Made by a program: the position numbers and the translations under genes | Notes under the pieces: generated by a model | What the model was told of the DNA's origin: nothing | Seen by the model: the letters and a program-made list of their open reading frames with translations, nothing else | The model's database searches: none | Part shown: positions 44,116 through 52,131 of the stretch, in pieces | Numbering within the stretch: the first letter of the stretch is position 1 | How the letters are laid out: the number at the start of each line of letters is the position of its first letter | NCBI RefSeq assembly: GCF_024220175.1 | Contig: NZ_CP098502.1 | Coordinates: forward strand, 2,976,001-3,040,000 | Reading direction: 5' to 3' | Length of the DNA: 64,000 nt | Source of the DNA: Paraconexibacter antarcticus | Lineage (GTDB): Bacteria; Actinomycetota; Thermoleophilia; Solirubrobacterales; Solirubrobacteraceae

Positions 44116-45339
44116 TCAGGGATTGCGGTGCGCCGGCACACCGCGCGCCGCGGCGTACGCCTCGATGAGCGCTGTCGCCCGGGCCGCCGCGTCGTTCGCG
44201 GCGGCCCACGCCTGCAGCTCCCGGGCCCGCGAGGCGAGCTCCGGGCGCTCGAGCGCCAGGCCGACGGCGAGCCGGACGGTCTCCGCCGAGCAGTGCCGCC
44301 GGGGCACCCGCACACCGGCCCCCGCCCAGGCGACCCGGGCGGCGTTCTCGTTCATGTCGCCGGCGGCCGGGACGGCGACGACGACGCAGCCGCTGGCGAG
44401 CGCGCGGACCATCGTGCCGTGACCGGCGTGGCTGACGACGGCGGCGCAGTGGGGCATCGTCCGCGCGTAGGAGAGCCAGTCGACGAGGCGCGTGTTCGCC
44501 CCGACGACGGGGTCCGGGCCAGGGGCCGCGTGGCGGTTCGTCGTCGCGAGCACGCGCACGGGCAGGTCCGCAAGCCCCTCGAGCGCCGCGCGCAGCAGCG
44601 TCCCCTCGCGGTCCTGCGCGGTCGACGGCGCGACGAGCACGAGCGGCAGCGCGGGGTCGCCGAAGCCGAGGTCGACGTCGTCCGCCGACGGCTCCCAGAG
44701 GAGCGGGCCGACGACGTGGGCGTTCGGCGCCGAGGCGGCGGTGCGCGGGTATTCGAGCTGCGGGAACGTCCCCACGAGGCAGAGGCCCCGGCTGAGGCCG
44801 CCGTGGACGTGGTCGAGGGCGGGGAGACCGAGCCGGCGGCGGGTCCCGTTCAGCTCGGCGCGCCCGGCCTGTAGACCCCGCTCGAGGAGCGGATCGAGCA
44901 GGCCCCAGGCCGCACGCCCGGCCGGTGTCCGCGGGAGGCGCGCCCCGACCGAGTAGGGCGGGAAGCCCGGCGCGGGGCGGGGATCGACGTGGGGGATGAG
45001 CGTCGCGACCGGGATGCCCTCGAGCTCGGCGGCGAGGGCCGGGGCGAGCGTGAGGATGTCCTGCACGACGACGTCGGGACGCAGCGCGCGGACGAGCTCG
45101 CGCGTGTGGACCGTCGCCCGCGCGACCGCCTCGTACGGCTTGAGGTAGCGCCCCTCCGTCGGGAAGACGTCGTACTCGGGCGCGGCCGCGAACGCGAGCC
45201 CCTCGGCCTCGACCTCGCCACGCCACCGCTGCCACGTCTCGAGCGTGACGTCGTGCCCGGCGCGGCGGAGGCCGACGCCGAGCGCGATCATCGGGAACGT
45301 GTGGCCGGGGTCGCCGAACGCCCCGAGGAGGACCTTCAC
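44116..45339 (-). CDS. UDP-glycosyltransferase (MGT/UGT-like)
   Basis: 407 aa GT1-type GT-B protein. N-terminus KVLLGAFGDPGHTFPMIALG, C-terminal donor motif CAAVVSHAGHGTMVRALASG with VVAVPAAGDM; this resembles macrolide/glycolipid transferases. 10 nt downstream of the LLM oxidoreductase on the same strand. May glycosylate a lipid or small molecule rather than the polymer. Confidence 0.85.
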   Translation of the reverse strand: MKVLLGAFGDPGHTFPMIALGVGLRRAGHDVTLETWQRWRGEVEAEGLAFAAAPEYDVFPTEGRYLKPYEAVARATVHTRELVRALRPDVVVQDILTLAPALAAELEGIPVATLIPHVDPRPAPGFPPYSVGARLPRTPAGRAAWGLLDPLLERGLQAGRAELNGTRRRLGLPALDHVHGGLSRGLCLVGTFPQLEYPRTAASAPNAHVVGPLLWEPSADDVDLGFGDPALPLVLVAPSTAQDREGTLLRAALEGLADLPVRVLATTNRHAAPGPDPVVGANTRLVDWLSYARTMPHCAAVVSHAGHGTMVRALASGCVVVAVPAAGDMNENAARVAWAGAGVRVPRRHCSAETVRLAVGLALERPELASRARELQAWAAANDAAARATALIEAYAAARGVPAHRNP

Positions 45340-45349
45340 GCAGCCGGCG

Positions 45350-46390
45350 TCACGACATGAGCTCGGCGACCTTGCGCAGCTGCTCGAGCCGCCCGTCCTT
45401 CGTCCACGCCATCGGGGAGACGCCGAGCGTGTGGACGCCCGCGTCCTTGTAGGCCGCCAGGCGCTCGCGCACGTGGTCGGCGGGTCCGCAGATGGCGACG
45501 GTGTCGATGAGCGCGTCCGGGATCGCCGCGGCCGCCTCGTCCTTCTTGCCCGCGAGGTAGAGGTCCTGGATCTCCTCGGCGGCCTCCTCGAAGCCGTAGC
45601 GGTGCACGAGCTGGTTGTAGAAGTTCTGCTTCTTCGAGCCCATGCCGCCGATGTACAGGCCGAGGAAGGGCCGCATGAGGTCGCGCGCCTCCTTCATGTC
45701 GTCCCCGACGAAGACCTGGACCGACGGGGCGATCGCCACGTCGTCGAGCGTCTTGCCGTTCCCGGCGCGGTCGACGCCGACCTGGATCTCGTCGCGGATG
45801 ACGTTCACGTGCTCGGGGGAGAAGAGCGTCGGGATGATGCCGTCCGCCACCTCGGCCGCGAGCTGCGTGTTCTTCGGGCCGATCGCGGCGATGTAGATCG
45901 GGATCCGGTCCTGGACGGTCGAGATCGTGAGCTTCAGCGCCTTGCCGGGGCCGTCGGGGAGCGGGAGGTCGATCGACTCGCCGTGGAACTCGACGCGCTC
46001 ACGCGCGAGCGCCATGCGCAGGACCGCGACGTACTCCCGGGTGCGTTGCAGCTGCTTGGCGAAGCGGACGCCGTGCCAGCCCTCGGAGACCTGCGGGCCG
46101 GACGAGCCGATGCCGAGGATGAAGCGTCCGTCGGAGAGCTGGTCGAGCGTCGCGGCCGTCATGGCCGTCATCGCGGCCGAGCGCGCGGGCATCTGCAGGA
46201 TGCCCGAGGCGATCTTGATCGTCGTCGTCTGGCCCGCGATCCAGCCGAGGATCGTCGCGGCGTCGGACCCGTAGGCCTCGGCGGTCCACACCGAGTCGTA
46301 CCCCAGGCGCTCGGCCTCCTGGACGATCTCGAGCTGATCCTCACGCGTGAGGCCGAGGCCCCAATAACCGATGTGCACACCGAGCTTCAT
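45350..46390 (-). CDS. LLM-class F420-dependent oxidoreductase
   Basis: 346 aa luciferase-like TIM barrel. Start MKLGVHIGYWGLGL, GYDSVWTAEAYG, GIGSSGPQVSEGWHG are typical of the coenzyme F420-dependent group common in actinobacteria. Start ATG 46390 has GAGG 6 nt upstream. Substrate unknown. Confidence 0.87.
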   Translation of the reverse strand: MKLGVHIGYWGLGLTREDQLEIVQEAERLGYDSVWTAEAYGSDAATILGWIAGQTTTIKIASGILQMPARSAAMTAMTAATLDQLSDGRFILGIGSSGPQVSEGWHGVRFAKQLQRTREYVAVLRMALARERVEFHGESIDLPLPDGPGKALKLTISTVQDRIPIYIAAIGPKNTQLAAEVADGIIPTLFSPEHVNVIRDEIQVGVDRAGNGKTLDDVAIAPSVQVFVGDDMKEARDLMRPFLGLYIGGMGSKKQNFYNQLVHRYGFEEAAEEIQDLYLAGKKDEAAAAIPDALIDTVAICGPADHVRERLAAYKDAGVHTLGVSPMAWTKDGRLEQLRKVAELMS

Positions 46391-46496
46391 GCAAGACCTC
46401 ATTCATGGGGAGGGGAAATGCTTGGGATTCGGACGACCTGCGCGTAGGGTTCGCGGCAGGAGGCGCCCTTCCCGACCAGGGCGCGCAAGCCTACCT

Positions 46497-47093
46497 ATGC
46501 GAAGCCGACGCTCACCCAACGACGATCTCCGCCTGGCGATCGACTGCCTGCCGGCCGTGACCCGCGAGGCCATGCTCGTCGGCATCGCCAGCAACGAGAT
46601 CATCGCGGGGGCGTACTCCGACCGCGACGGCGGCGTCTGCCCGATGCTCGCCGCCCACCGCTGCGGCGGCCGCACGAACTTCATCTCCTTCGCGAAGGCG
46701 TGGGACGCGTTCACCGGCGTCAAGCGCGCCCGCCGCGCCACCGAGCGTGAGATCCGCATCCTCCGCACGCACCTGGAGGCGAGTCTCGCCGCCGAGCTCG
46801 ACTGCCCGCCGAGCGACCTCGGGGCCGCGATCCGCGAGCACCAGACGGTCGCCCGCGAGCGCCGTCACGTCGAGGCGACCGAGCTGCCGCCGCTGTCCTC
46901 GGTCATCGAGGAGCACCAGGCCGCGGCCCGCGACCGCCGGGCCCGCGAGGCCGCCGAGAGCGGGAGCTGGGGCTTCCTGCGCACGCGCCGCGAGGACCGC
47001 GACGCGCAGCGGGCGCTCGAGCGCCTGGAGCGCGAGACAGAGACCGCGGCCGCGCCCTCGCGCGACCGCGATCGCGACCTCACCCACGCGTAG
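46497..47093 (+). CDS. Conserved actinobacterial protein of unknown function
   Basis: 198 aa. An N-terminal half with ASNEIIAGAYSDRDGGVCPMLAAHRCGG (about residues 25-55; shown only in short form here: SNEIIAGAYSDRDGG) and a strongly charged helical C-terminal half (RAREAAESG, RALERLERETE) likely coiled coil. I recall similar proteins in other actinobacteria but no function. The cysteines might bind a metal. Not an enzyme by any motif I can see. Confidence 0.65.
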   Translation: MRSRRSPNDDLRLAIDCLPAVTREAMLVGIASNEIIAGAYSDRDGGVCPMLAAHRCGGRTNFISFAKAWDAFTGVKRARRATEREIRILRTHLEASLAAELDCPPSDLGAAIREHQTVARERRHVEATELPPLSSVIEEHQAAARDRRAREAAESGSWGFLRTRREDRDAQRALERLERETETAAAPSRDRDRDLTHA

Positions 47094-47120
47094 GGCGGGC
47101 GCTCCGGCGCGCCGCCGCCC
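47093..47120. terminator. GC-rich hairpin between convergent genes
   Basis: GGGCGG...CCGCCC outer arms with an inner GCGC/GCGC pairing lie between the stops at 47093 and 47123; imperfect stem, no T-run. Confidence 0.35.
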
Positions 47121-47122
47121 GG

Positions 47123-47860
47123 TCAGCCGGGGAGGGCCTCGAGCCCTCCCGCCGGCTGCTCGAAGCGGATCTCGGGGACGACGCAGCCCGTCGAGGTCCG
47201 CAGGAGGAAGCGCACGCCCTCGGCGATGTCCGTGGGCGTGATCATCGTCTCGGCCGGGACGTGCTCCTTGACGAAGTCGGTCATCGGCGTGTCGACGAAG
47301 CCGGGGCAGAGCGCGGTGCTCTTGATGCCCGCGGTCGCGAGCTCCTTGTTCATCGCCTGCGTGTAGCCCACGACGCCGTGCTTCGTGGCGGAGTAGACGC
47401 CGAGCCAGGCCTCGCCGCGGATGCCGCTGATCGACGACGTGTTCACGACGAGCGCGTTCTTGTGCTCGGCGCCCGCCGCACGCAGCATCGGCATCGCCGC
47501 GCGGTAGAACAGGAAGATCGCGCGGAGGTTCGTGTTCAGCTGGATGTCGACCTTCTTCGTCGTGAGCGCGTCCACGGGTTCGCCCATGCCGATGCCGGCG
47601 TTGTTCACGAGGACGTCGAGGCGGCCGTACGTCGCCTCGTGGGCGGCGACCACGCCGTTGATGACGTCCTCGTCGCCGAGGTTGCCCGCGACGTGCTCGA
47701 CCGTGTAGCCCTTGGCCCGCAGGCCGTCCGCGGCGGCCTCGAGCTTGTCGGGGCGACGGGCCGCGACGGTCAGCGCATAGCCCTCCTGACCGAGCATGTC
47801 GGCGATCGCCAGCCCGATCCCGCTCGATGCGCCCGTCACCAGTGCTGCTCGTTCTGCCAT
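47123..47860 (-). CDS. SDR-family oxidoreductase
   Basis: 245 aa classical short-chain dehydrogenase. TGASSGIG, NNAG, SSISG and catalytic YSATK. AGGAG Shine-Dalgarno upstream of ATG 47860. Substrate unspecified. Confidence 0.9.
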   Translation of the reverse strand: MAERAALVTGASSGIGLAIADMLGQEGYALTVAARRPDKLEAAADGLRAKGYTVEHVAGNLGDEDVINGVVAAHEATYGRLDVLVNNAGIGMGEPVDALTTKKVDIQLNTNLRAIFLFYRAAMPMLRAAGAEHKNALVVNTSSISGIRGEAWLGVYSATKHGVVGYTQAMNKELATAGIKSTALCPGFVDTPMTDFVKEHVPAETMITPTDIAEGVRFLLRTSTGCVVPEIRFEQPAGGLEALPG

Positions 47861-47998
47861 GCCTGTCGCTCCTGAAGGTCGTGGGTCGGGGCCTATCCAA
47901 CCAGACGACGCCGACCCCGCCGCCCGCGCCTCCGGCAGAGCGGGCGGACAGCCGGGGACCGGCGTGCAGGACGTCCAGTCGTGGCAGGATGCCCGCCG

Positions 47999-48997
47999 AT
48001 GATCCACGCCCGTCGCCCCGCCGTCGTCCTCGCGGCCGCCCTCACCGTGCTCGCGACCGCGACGGGCTGCGGCAGCTCGTCGGGCGGCGACACGGCGTCG
48101 GTGCCCGCGCAGCCGAAGCCGTCGGGCGGCATCTCCGACTTCCCGAAGTCGGCGGGCCACACCCTTGCCGAGCTCCAGGCGCGCCTGCCCGCGGGCCCGG
48201 TCTTCGCCCCGACGGTCTCCGTCCTCCGGGCCGGGACCGACCGCGTCGGCTTCGGGCTCTTCGACGTCGCGCACAAGCAGATCGCCGGCGCCGCGGCCGC
48301 GTTGTACGTCGCGAACGCCGACGGCTCCAAGATGCGGGGCCCGTACATCGCCCGGTCCGAGTCGCTCGCGGTCAAGCCGGCGTTCGAGAGCCGGACGACG
48401 GCGCAGGATCCCGACGCGGCGAAGGCCGTCTACGTGGCCGACGTCCCGTTCCCGCGGAAGGGCCGGTACGCGGTGCTGGCCGTCGTGCGCGTGGATGGCC
48501 GGCTGCTCGCCACGTCCGGCTTCACGCTCAGCGTGGGGGCCAAGGGGGCGCTGCCGCCCGGTCCCGGGGACCGCGCGCCTCGCGTCCACACCCCGACCCT
48601 CGCATCGGTCGGCGGCGACGCGGCGAAGATCACGACGCGCAACCCGCCCGACCTCCCGCTGCTGAAGACCGACCTGGCGAGCGTCCTCGGCAAGCGCCCC
48701 GTCGTCCTGACCTTCGCGACGCCGCAGCTGTGCGTCAGCCGGGTCTGCGGCCCGGTCGTCGACGTCGCCGAGCAGGTCGCCTCCGAGTTCTCCGGCCGGG
48801 TCACCTTCATCCACAACGAGATCTACAACGAGAACGACACCTCGAAGGGCTTCCGGCCCCAGGTCCGCGCGTACCGGCTGCCGACCGAGCCCTGGACCTT
48901 CGTCATCGACCGGCACGGCCGCGTGTCGGCCGCGATCGAGGGGGCCCTCTCGGTCGGGGAGCTGAAGCGCGCCGTCGCTAAGGTCGCGGGCACGTAG
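47999..48997 (+). CDS. Lipoprotein with thioredoxin-like C-terminal domain
   Basis: 332 aa. Lipobox TATGC predicts a lipoprotein. The C-terminal domain (about residues 225-332) has a thioredoxin-like fold, with CVSRVC (CxxxxC) in place of CxxC, WTFVIDRHGRV, and a helical end. The N-terminal part is beta-rich, unassigned. May be a disulfide or peroxide handling protein outside the membrane; the CxxxxC spacing makes a standard oxidoreductase uncertain. Confidence 0.75.
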   Translation: MIHARRPAVVLAAALTVLATATGCGSSSGGDTASVPAQPKPSGGISDFPKSAGHTLAELQARLPAGPVFAPTVSVLRAGTDRVGFGLFDVAHKQIAGAAAALYVANADGSKMRGPYIARSESLAVKPAFESRTTAQDPDAAKAVYVADVPFPRKGRYAVLAVVRVDGRLLATSGFTLSVGAKGALPPGPGDRAPRVHTPTLASVGGDAAKITTRNPPDLPLLKTDLASVLGKRPVVLTFATPQLCVSRVCGPVVDVAEQVASEFSGRVTFIHNEIYNENDTSKGFRPQVRAYRLPTEPWTFVIDRHGRVSAAIEGALSVGELKRAVAKVAGT

Positions 48998-49057
48998 CCC
49001 GCGCCGCCCGCCGCAGTACCGTTCCCCGCGTCGGACGCGGCCCTGTCGCCGCGCCGC

Positions 49058-49130
49058 GGGGCGGTAGCTCAATGGTCAGAGCCGCGGACTCATAATCCGT
49101 CAGATCCTGGTTCGAGTCCAGGCCGCCCTA
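49058..49130 (+). tRNA. tRNA-Met (anticodon CAT)
   Basis: Cloverleaf with acceptor GGGGCGG/CCGCCCT (first pair G:U), D stem GCTC/GAGC, anticodon loop CTCATAA (CAT at 49091-49093), T arm CCTGG TTCGAGT CCAGG, discriminator A; CCA not encoded. Could in principle be the lysidine-modified tRNA-Ile2. Its 3' end borders the phage-like element and is a likely integration site. Confidence 0.9.
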
Positions 49131-49181
49131 CTAAATTTTGCCTGCAAACCCGCATGATCGGCGGCAGTCGCTGATCTGCAC

Positions 49182-49203
49182 GGGTACCAGTTGGGTACCA
49201 GTT
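49182..49203. repeat. Tandem 11-bp direct repeat near putative attachment site
   Basis: GGGTACCAGTT occurs twice with no spacer, 52 nt past the tRNA. Each unit contains the palindrome GGTACC. Position suits integrase/excisionase arm-type sites. Confidence 0.55.
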
Positions 49204-49301
49204 CGGCTTTACGGCTTGAGCTGACAGCGGCAGGAATCCCCCGAGGTCGGGCGTATCGTTCACGCGGCACCCCGGGTAGATTCGACCGCAGACCTCCGCC
49301 G

Positions 49302-49877
49302 ATGACCGAACCAGTCCGCACACCATCGCTCCGCTCCGCCCGTGAAGAACTCGACGAGGACCGGTTCGCCGAACTCGTGATCTACATCGCCGGGAAGCTG
49401 CAGGACGACCCGAGTTTCGGGGACACGAAGCTCAACAAGACGCTGTGCTTCTGCGACTTCACCGCCTTCGCGACCCTCGGGCACACCATCACCGGGGCCC
49501 AGTACCACCGGCAGCCCAGGGGACCTCTAGCGCGCCCGCTCCCGAGGATCCGCGACGAGCTCATCGCCGCCGGTGACGTCACCGTCGAGATGAAGAAGGT
49601 CTACACGCACTCAAGGCGGGTCACCACGCCGACCCGCGAGGCTGACCCATCGGTGTTCTCGCATGAGGAGCTCGAGATCATCGACGACGTCATCCGGCAA
49701 GTCCGGCCGCACAACGCCACGTCGATCAGCGAGGTTTCACACCGCATCATTGCGGGCTGGACCGTCCTCGACGACGGCGAGACCATCCCGCCCGAGACGC
49801 TCTTTGTCGACACCGCTCCGTTCTCGGCCGACGAACGCGCCCTCGCCGGCCACCTGGCCGCGAAGCACGCCCGCTGA
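49302..49877 (+). CDS. Panacea-domain protein (SocA-like; DUF4065), candidate antitoxin
   Basis: 191 aa from ATG 49302. KLQDD...TKLNKTLCFCDFTAFA then TGAQYHRQPRGPLA is the Panacea/SocA signature. This domain neutralises toxins as an antitoxin in several characterised systems. C-terminal helices complete the fold. Upstream frame is open to 49191 but without homology-like sequence. The next gene, 16 nt away, fits the toxin size. Confidence 0.72.
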   Translation: MTEPVRTPSLRSAREELDEDRFAELVIYIAGKLQDDPSFGDTKLNKTLCFCDFTAFATLGHTITGAQYHRQPRGPLARPLPRIRDELIAAGDVTVEMKKVYTHSRRVTTPTREADPSVFSHEELEIIDDVIRQVRPHNATSISEVSHRIIAGWTVLDDGETIPPETLFVDTAPFSADERALAGHLAAKHAR

Positions 49878-49893
49878 CCGATAGTCCCGCGCC

Positions 49894-50217
49894 GTGTGGT
49901 CGATCAACCAGACGGCCGAGTTCAAGAAGAACGCCCTTCAACTCGACGCCAGCCACAAGCGCTTCGTCGACTGCTTCTCCGGCATCCTCACGATCCTCGC
50001 CCGCGACCCGTACGAGTTCTCGATCCCAGCCTTCCAGGATCAGGAGTCGCGCGTCCTGCGCAGCCGCCGGTTCATGGACGGCTTCACGGTGTTCGTTGGC
50101 TTCGAGGTCGACGACGACACCGAGACCGTGCTCCTCACGTGGATCGAGCGTGTCCCCAACGCCGCACACGACCCGTTCGAGGACGAGCCCGACCTTCCCG
50201 ACGCAGACCCCTGGTGA
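49894..50217 (+). CDS. Candidate toxin, RelE/ParE-like small protein
   Basis: 107 aa from GTG. N-terminal FKKNALQLDASHKRFVDCF is helical, then FSIPAFQDQESRVLRSRRFMD and GFTVFVGFEVD with VLLTWIERV strands, and an acidic tail. The helix-then-four-strand order recalls RelE/ParE toxins. Catalytic residues cannot be assigned; the identification depends on the pairing. Confidence 0.5.
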   Translation: MWSINQTAEFKKNALQLDASHKRFVDCFSGILTILARDPYEFSIPAFQDQESRVLRSRRFMDGFTVFVGFEVDDDTETVLLTWIERVPNAAHDPFEDEPDLPDADPW

Positions 50218-50234
50218 GCAGCGCGCACGGCGGC

Positions 50235-50250
50235 CGCTCGACATCGAGCG
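50235..50250. terminator. Hairpin between convergent genes
   Basis: CGCTCG-ACAT-CGAGCG, 6-bp perfect stem with 4-nt loop in the 54-bp gap between the toxin-like gene and the convergent membrane-protein gene. Confidence 0.4.
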
Positions 50251-50271
50251 CGGAGGCATGCCGCGAGACGA

Positions 50272-50508
50272 TCAGAGCTTCATGGAGCCGACCGGTCCCA
50301 AGAGCAAAAGGCCGAGGATCGTCACGACGAGCACGATGACGAGCCCTCGCCCTCCGAGGGCGCCGAAGAACTCGCCGAACATCACGATCACGAGACCGAT
50401 CGCACCGACCGCCAAGAAGCCGCCGACGAACAGGTAGATCACCAGCTTTCCCACCGTCAATGCCCCGAGCACCGGCGCATTGTAGGACGAAATCTTGCTG
50501 GCGCCCAT
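50272..50508 (-). CDS. Small membrane protein
   Basis: 78 aa with two transmembrane helices (KLVIYLFVGGFLAVGAIGL; GLVIVLVVTILGLLLL) joined by a Gly-rich turn. Convergent with the toxin-like gene. Size and location recall phage superinfection or holin-like proteins, but nothing distinguishes them. Confidence 0.6.
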   Translation of the reverse strand: MGASKISSYNAPVLGALTVGKLVIYLFVGGFLAVGAIGLVIVMFGEFFGALGGRGLVIVLVVTILGLLLLGPVGSMKL

Positions 50509-50759
50509 GGCACTCGCCCGAAAACGCGGAAGCCATGGGACTCGTGACGCGAACCACTTCCGCGCTCGGCTGAGCAAGAACGGCCAGCCAAAGTACCGTC
50601 CGACGCGCCCACTAGTTTCCCAACTGCGTACATCGCCGCCGTGAACACGGCGCCGTGACGGGCGGCAAGAGCTTCGGCTCCACTCCAGCCCCGAGGACAT
50701 ACCTGGATCAACCGGCACGCACCGGCCAGGGACCCCAGCTCCACGTCCTCGAGGTCGCC

Positions 50760-50990
50760 GTGCTCAGCCCTCCCGCATCGCCTCACCCTCTCGCCGCAGC
50801 CCGCAAGGATCGCGGCCTCACGCAGTTCGAGCTCGCCATCCGCGCCCAGGTGCAGCCGGCGACGATCAGCCGCATCGAACGCGGCTGCCACCTCCCGCGC
50901 GTCGACACCGGACTCCGGATCGCCGCCGCCGTCGAGACGCCCGTCCGGGACTTGTGGCCGATCATCGCCGACCGCAAGGCCACCGCCTGA
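50760..50990 (+). CDS. XRE-family transcriptional regulator
   Basis: 76 aa from GTG with GAGG upstream. Classical HTH (LAAARKDRGLTQFELAIRAQ ... TISRIERG) of the Cro/CI type. Upstream in-frame ATG at 50655 would add 35 unlike residues. Likely the regulator of the element. Confidence 0.8.
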   Translation: MLSPPASPHPLAAARKDRGLTQFELAIRAQVQPATISRIERGCHLPRVDTGLRIAAAVETPVRDLWPIIADRKATA

Positions 50991-50993
50991 ACG

Positions 50994-51281
50994 ATGGCCT
51001 GGCCGACACCCGACGCAGGCGGCTCCCGGACGGTCGAGCCCCGCACGAAGCACCGCAGCAAGCGCAAGCCGCGCGCCGCTGACGCACGCCGGCTCGCCCG
51101 CCGCATCGAAGAGGCGAGCGCCGAGCTACGGGCTCACGACGCCGGCCCACGAGAGACGACATCGACCCGGCTCCAGGCGATGCACGCCGACAAGCGCGCG
51201 ATGCGCCGCGACATCTACGCCGACGCCCCGCAACTCGAGGGCAGCCGCACCTACCGGACCCAGCCGAGGACCGGCTCATGA
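50994..51281 (+). CDS. Small basic hypothetical protein
   Basis: 95 aa, Arg/Lys/Ala-rich (PRAADARRLARRIEEASAEL), helical, 3 nt after the regulator. Family not recognised; possibly nucleic-acid binding. Confidence 0.55.
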   Translation: MAWPTPDAGGSRTVEPRTKHRSKRKPRAADARRLARRIEEASAELRAHDAGPRETTSTRLQAMHADKRAMRRDIYADAPQLEGSRTYRTQPRTGS

Positions 51282-51350
51282 CCCGCAACCCGAACGCGTC
51301 CATGAACGAACCGAGGCCCCGGGCTAACGGGACCTCGGAGAAAGGCGATC

Positions 51351-51599
51351 GTGTCCTCATACGCGACCAGCCCCCACTCCTCGGAGGGTAACACCGCCCT
51401 CGGCGGAGAATGCCGCCTCTGCGGCCGCCCGCTCGGGCCCCGCAGCCGCCGCTACCACGCCGCCTGCCACCGAGCCCGCCCCGCCGCCAAGTACTCCCGG
51501 CCCGCTGCCCGCCGACGCGCTGTGCAGCTTGTCGCCCGCGAGGCCGTCGCTGGCTTCGACGTCGCGACCGTGCACCCCAACCGCAAGGCGGCCACGTGA
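51351..51599 (+). CDS. Small zinc-finger-like protein
   Basis: 82 aa from GTG with AAAGG upstream. ECRLCGRPLG...YHAACH forms a Cys2-His/Cys zinc-binding pattern; the rest is basic. Stop overlaps next GTG (GTGA). Confidence 0.6.
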   Translation: MSSYATSPHSSEGNTALGGECRLCGRPLGPRSRRYHAACHRARPAAKYSRPAARRRAVQLVAREAVAGFDVATVHPNRKAAT

Positions 51600-51820
51600 G
51601 CACCTCGCTGACCGTGAGAGAAGCTCGAGCGCAGATCGTGCTCGAGGCCATCCTCCGCCACCCCGGACAGGTCCACACCCGGAACGACATCCGCGGCCTC
51701 TCCAACTTCGACCGATGGGGCGACGACATCTTCTCGGCCGCCGTCGACGACCTCGTCCGCGACGGCCGCCTCACCGAGGCTGCCAGCGGCCTCCGCCTCT
51801 CACAGCAGGTGCCCGCATGA
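51596..51820 (+). CDS. Small winged-helix-like protein
   Basis: 74 aa. REARAQIVLEAILRHPG...DLVRDGRLTEA has the helix-helix-wing pattern of a DNA-binding domain. GTG start and TGA stop overlap both neighbours. Confidence 0.55.
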   Translation: MSTSLTVREARAQIVLEAILRHPGQVHTRNDIRGLSNFDRWGDDIFSAAVDDLVRDGRLTEAASGLRLSQQVPA

Positions 51821-52131
51821 CCAACGCCACCACCGGCCTGCCCCTCCTGCAGGCCAGCATCCGACCGCCGCTCGCCGCCGCCGAAGCACACGTCCTGCTG
51901 CGACACATCGCCGACGACAGGGACGGACGGCAAGACCTCGACGAGAGCAACCGGGCACACCTCGCCATCCGAGGCCTCGACCGAACCGCCGTCGACCGCG
52001 CCATCAACAACCTCGTCCGCACCGGCCTCGCCGAGCTCCACGCCGACCGCGGCTGCGTCGAACTCGTCCCCACCGAAGCCGGACTCGCCGCCATCACCCG
52101 CCTCAGGCTCGTCCGAAGCGAGGCCGCGTGA
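51817..52131 (+). CDS. Winged-helix-like protein
   Basis: 104 aa; DRTAVDRAINNLVRTGLAEL and CVELVPTEAGLAAI match a MarR-like winged-helix layout. ATGA overlap upstream, GTGA overlap downstream. May act with the previous small protein in replication control. Confidence 0.6.
   Translation: MTNATTGLPLLQASIRPPLAAAEAHVLLRHIADDRDGRQDLDESNRAHLAIRGLDRTAVDRAINNLVRTGLAELHADRGCVELVPTEAGLAAITRLRLVRSEAA

Noticed and set aside
42545-45235. 896-codon frame as a fused GT-priming transferase
   Set aside because: The upstream part is an out-of-frame shadow of the UGT gene; the transferase starts at 44050.
49090-49326. Minus-strand frame beginning in the Panacea start region and running into the tRNA antisense
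   Set aside because: Its end (RPGLEPGSDG) is the antisense translation of the tRNA, a common false call; no integrase motif.
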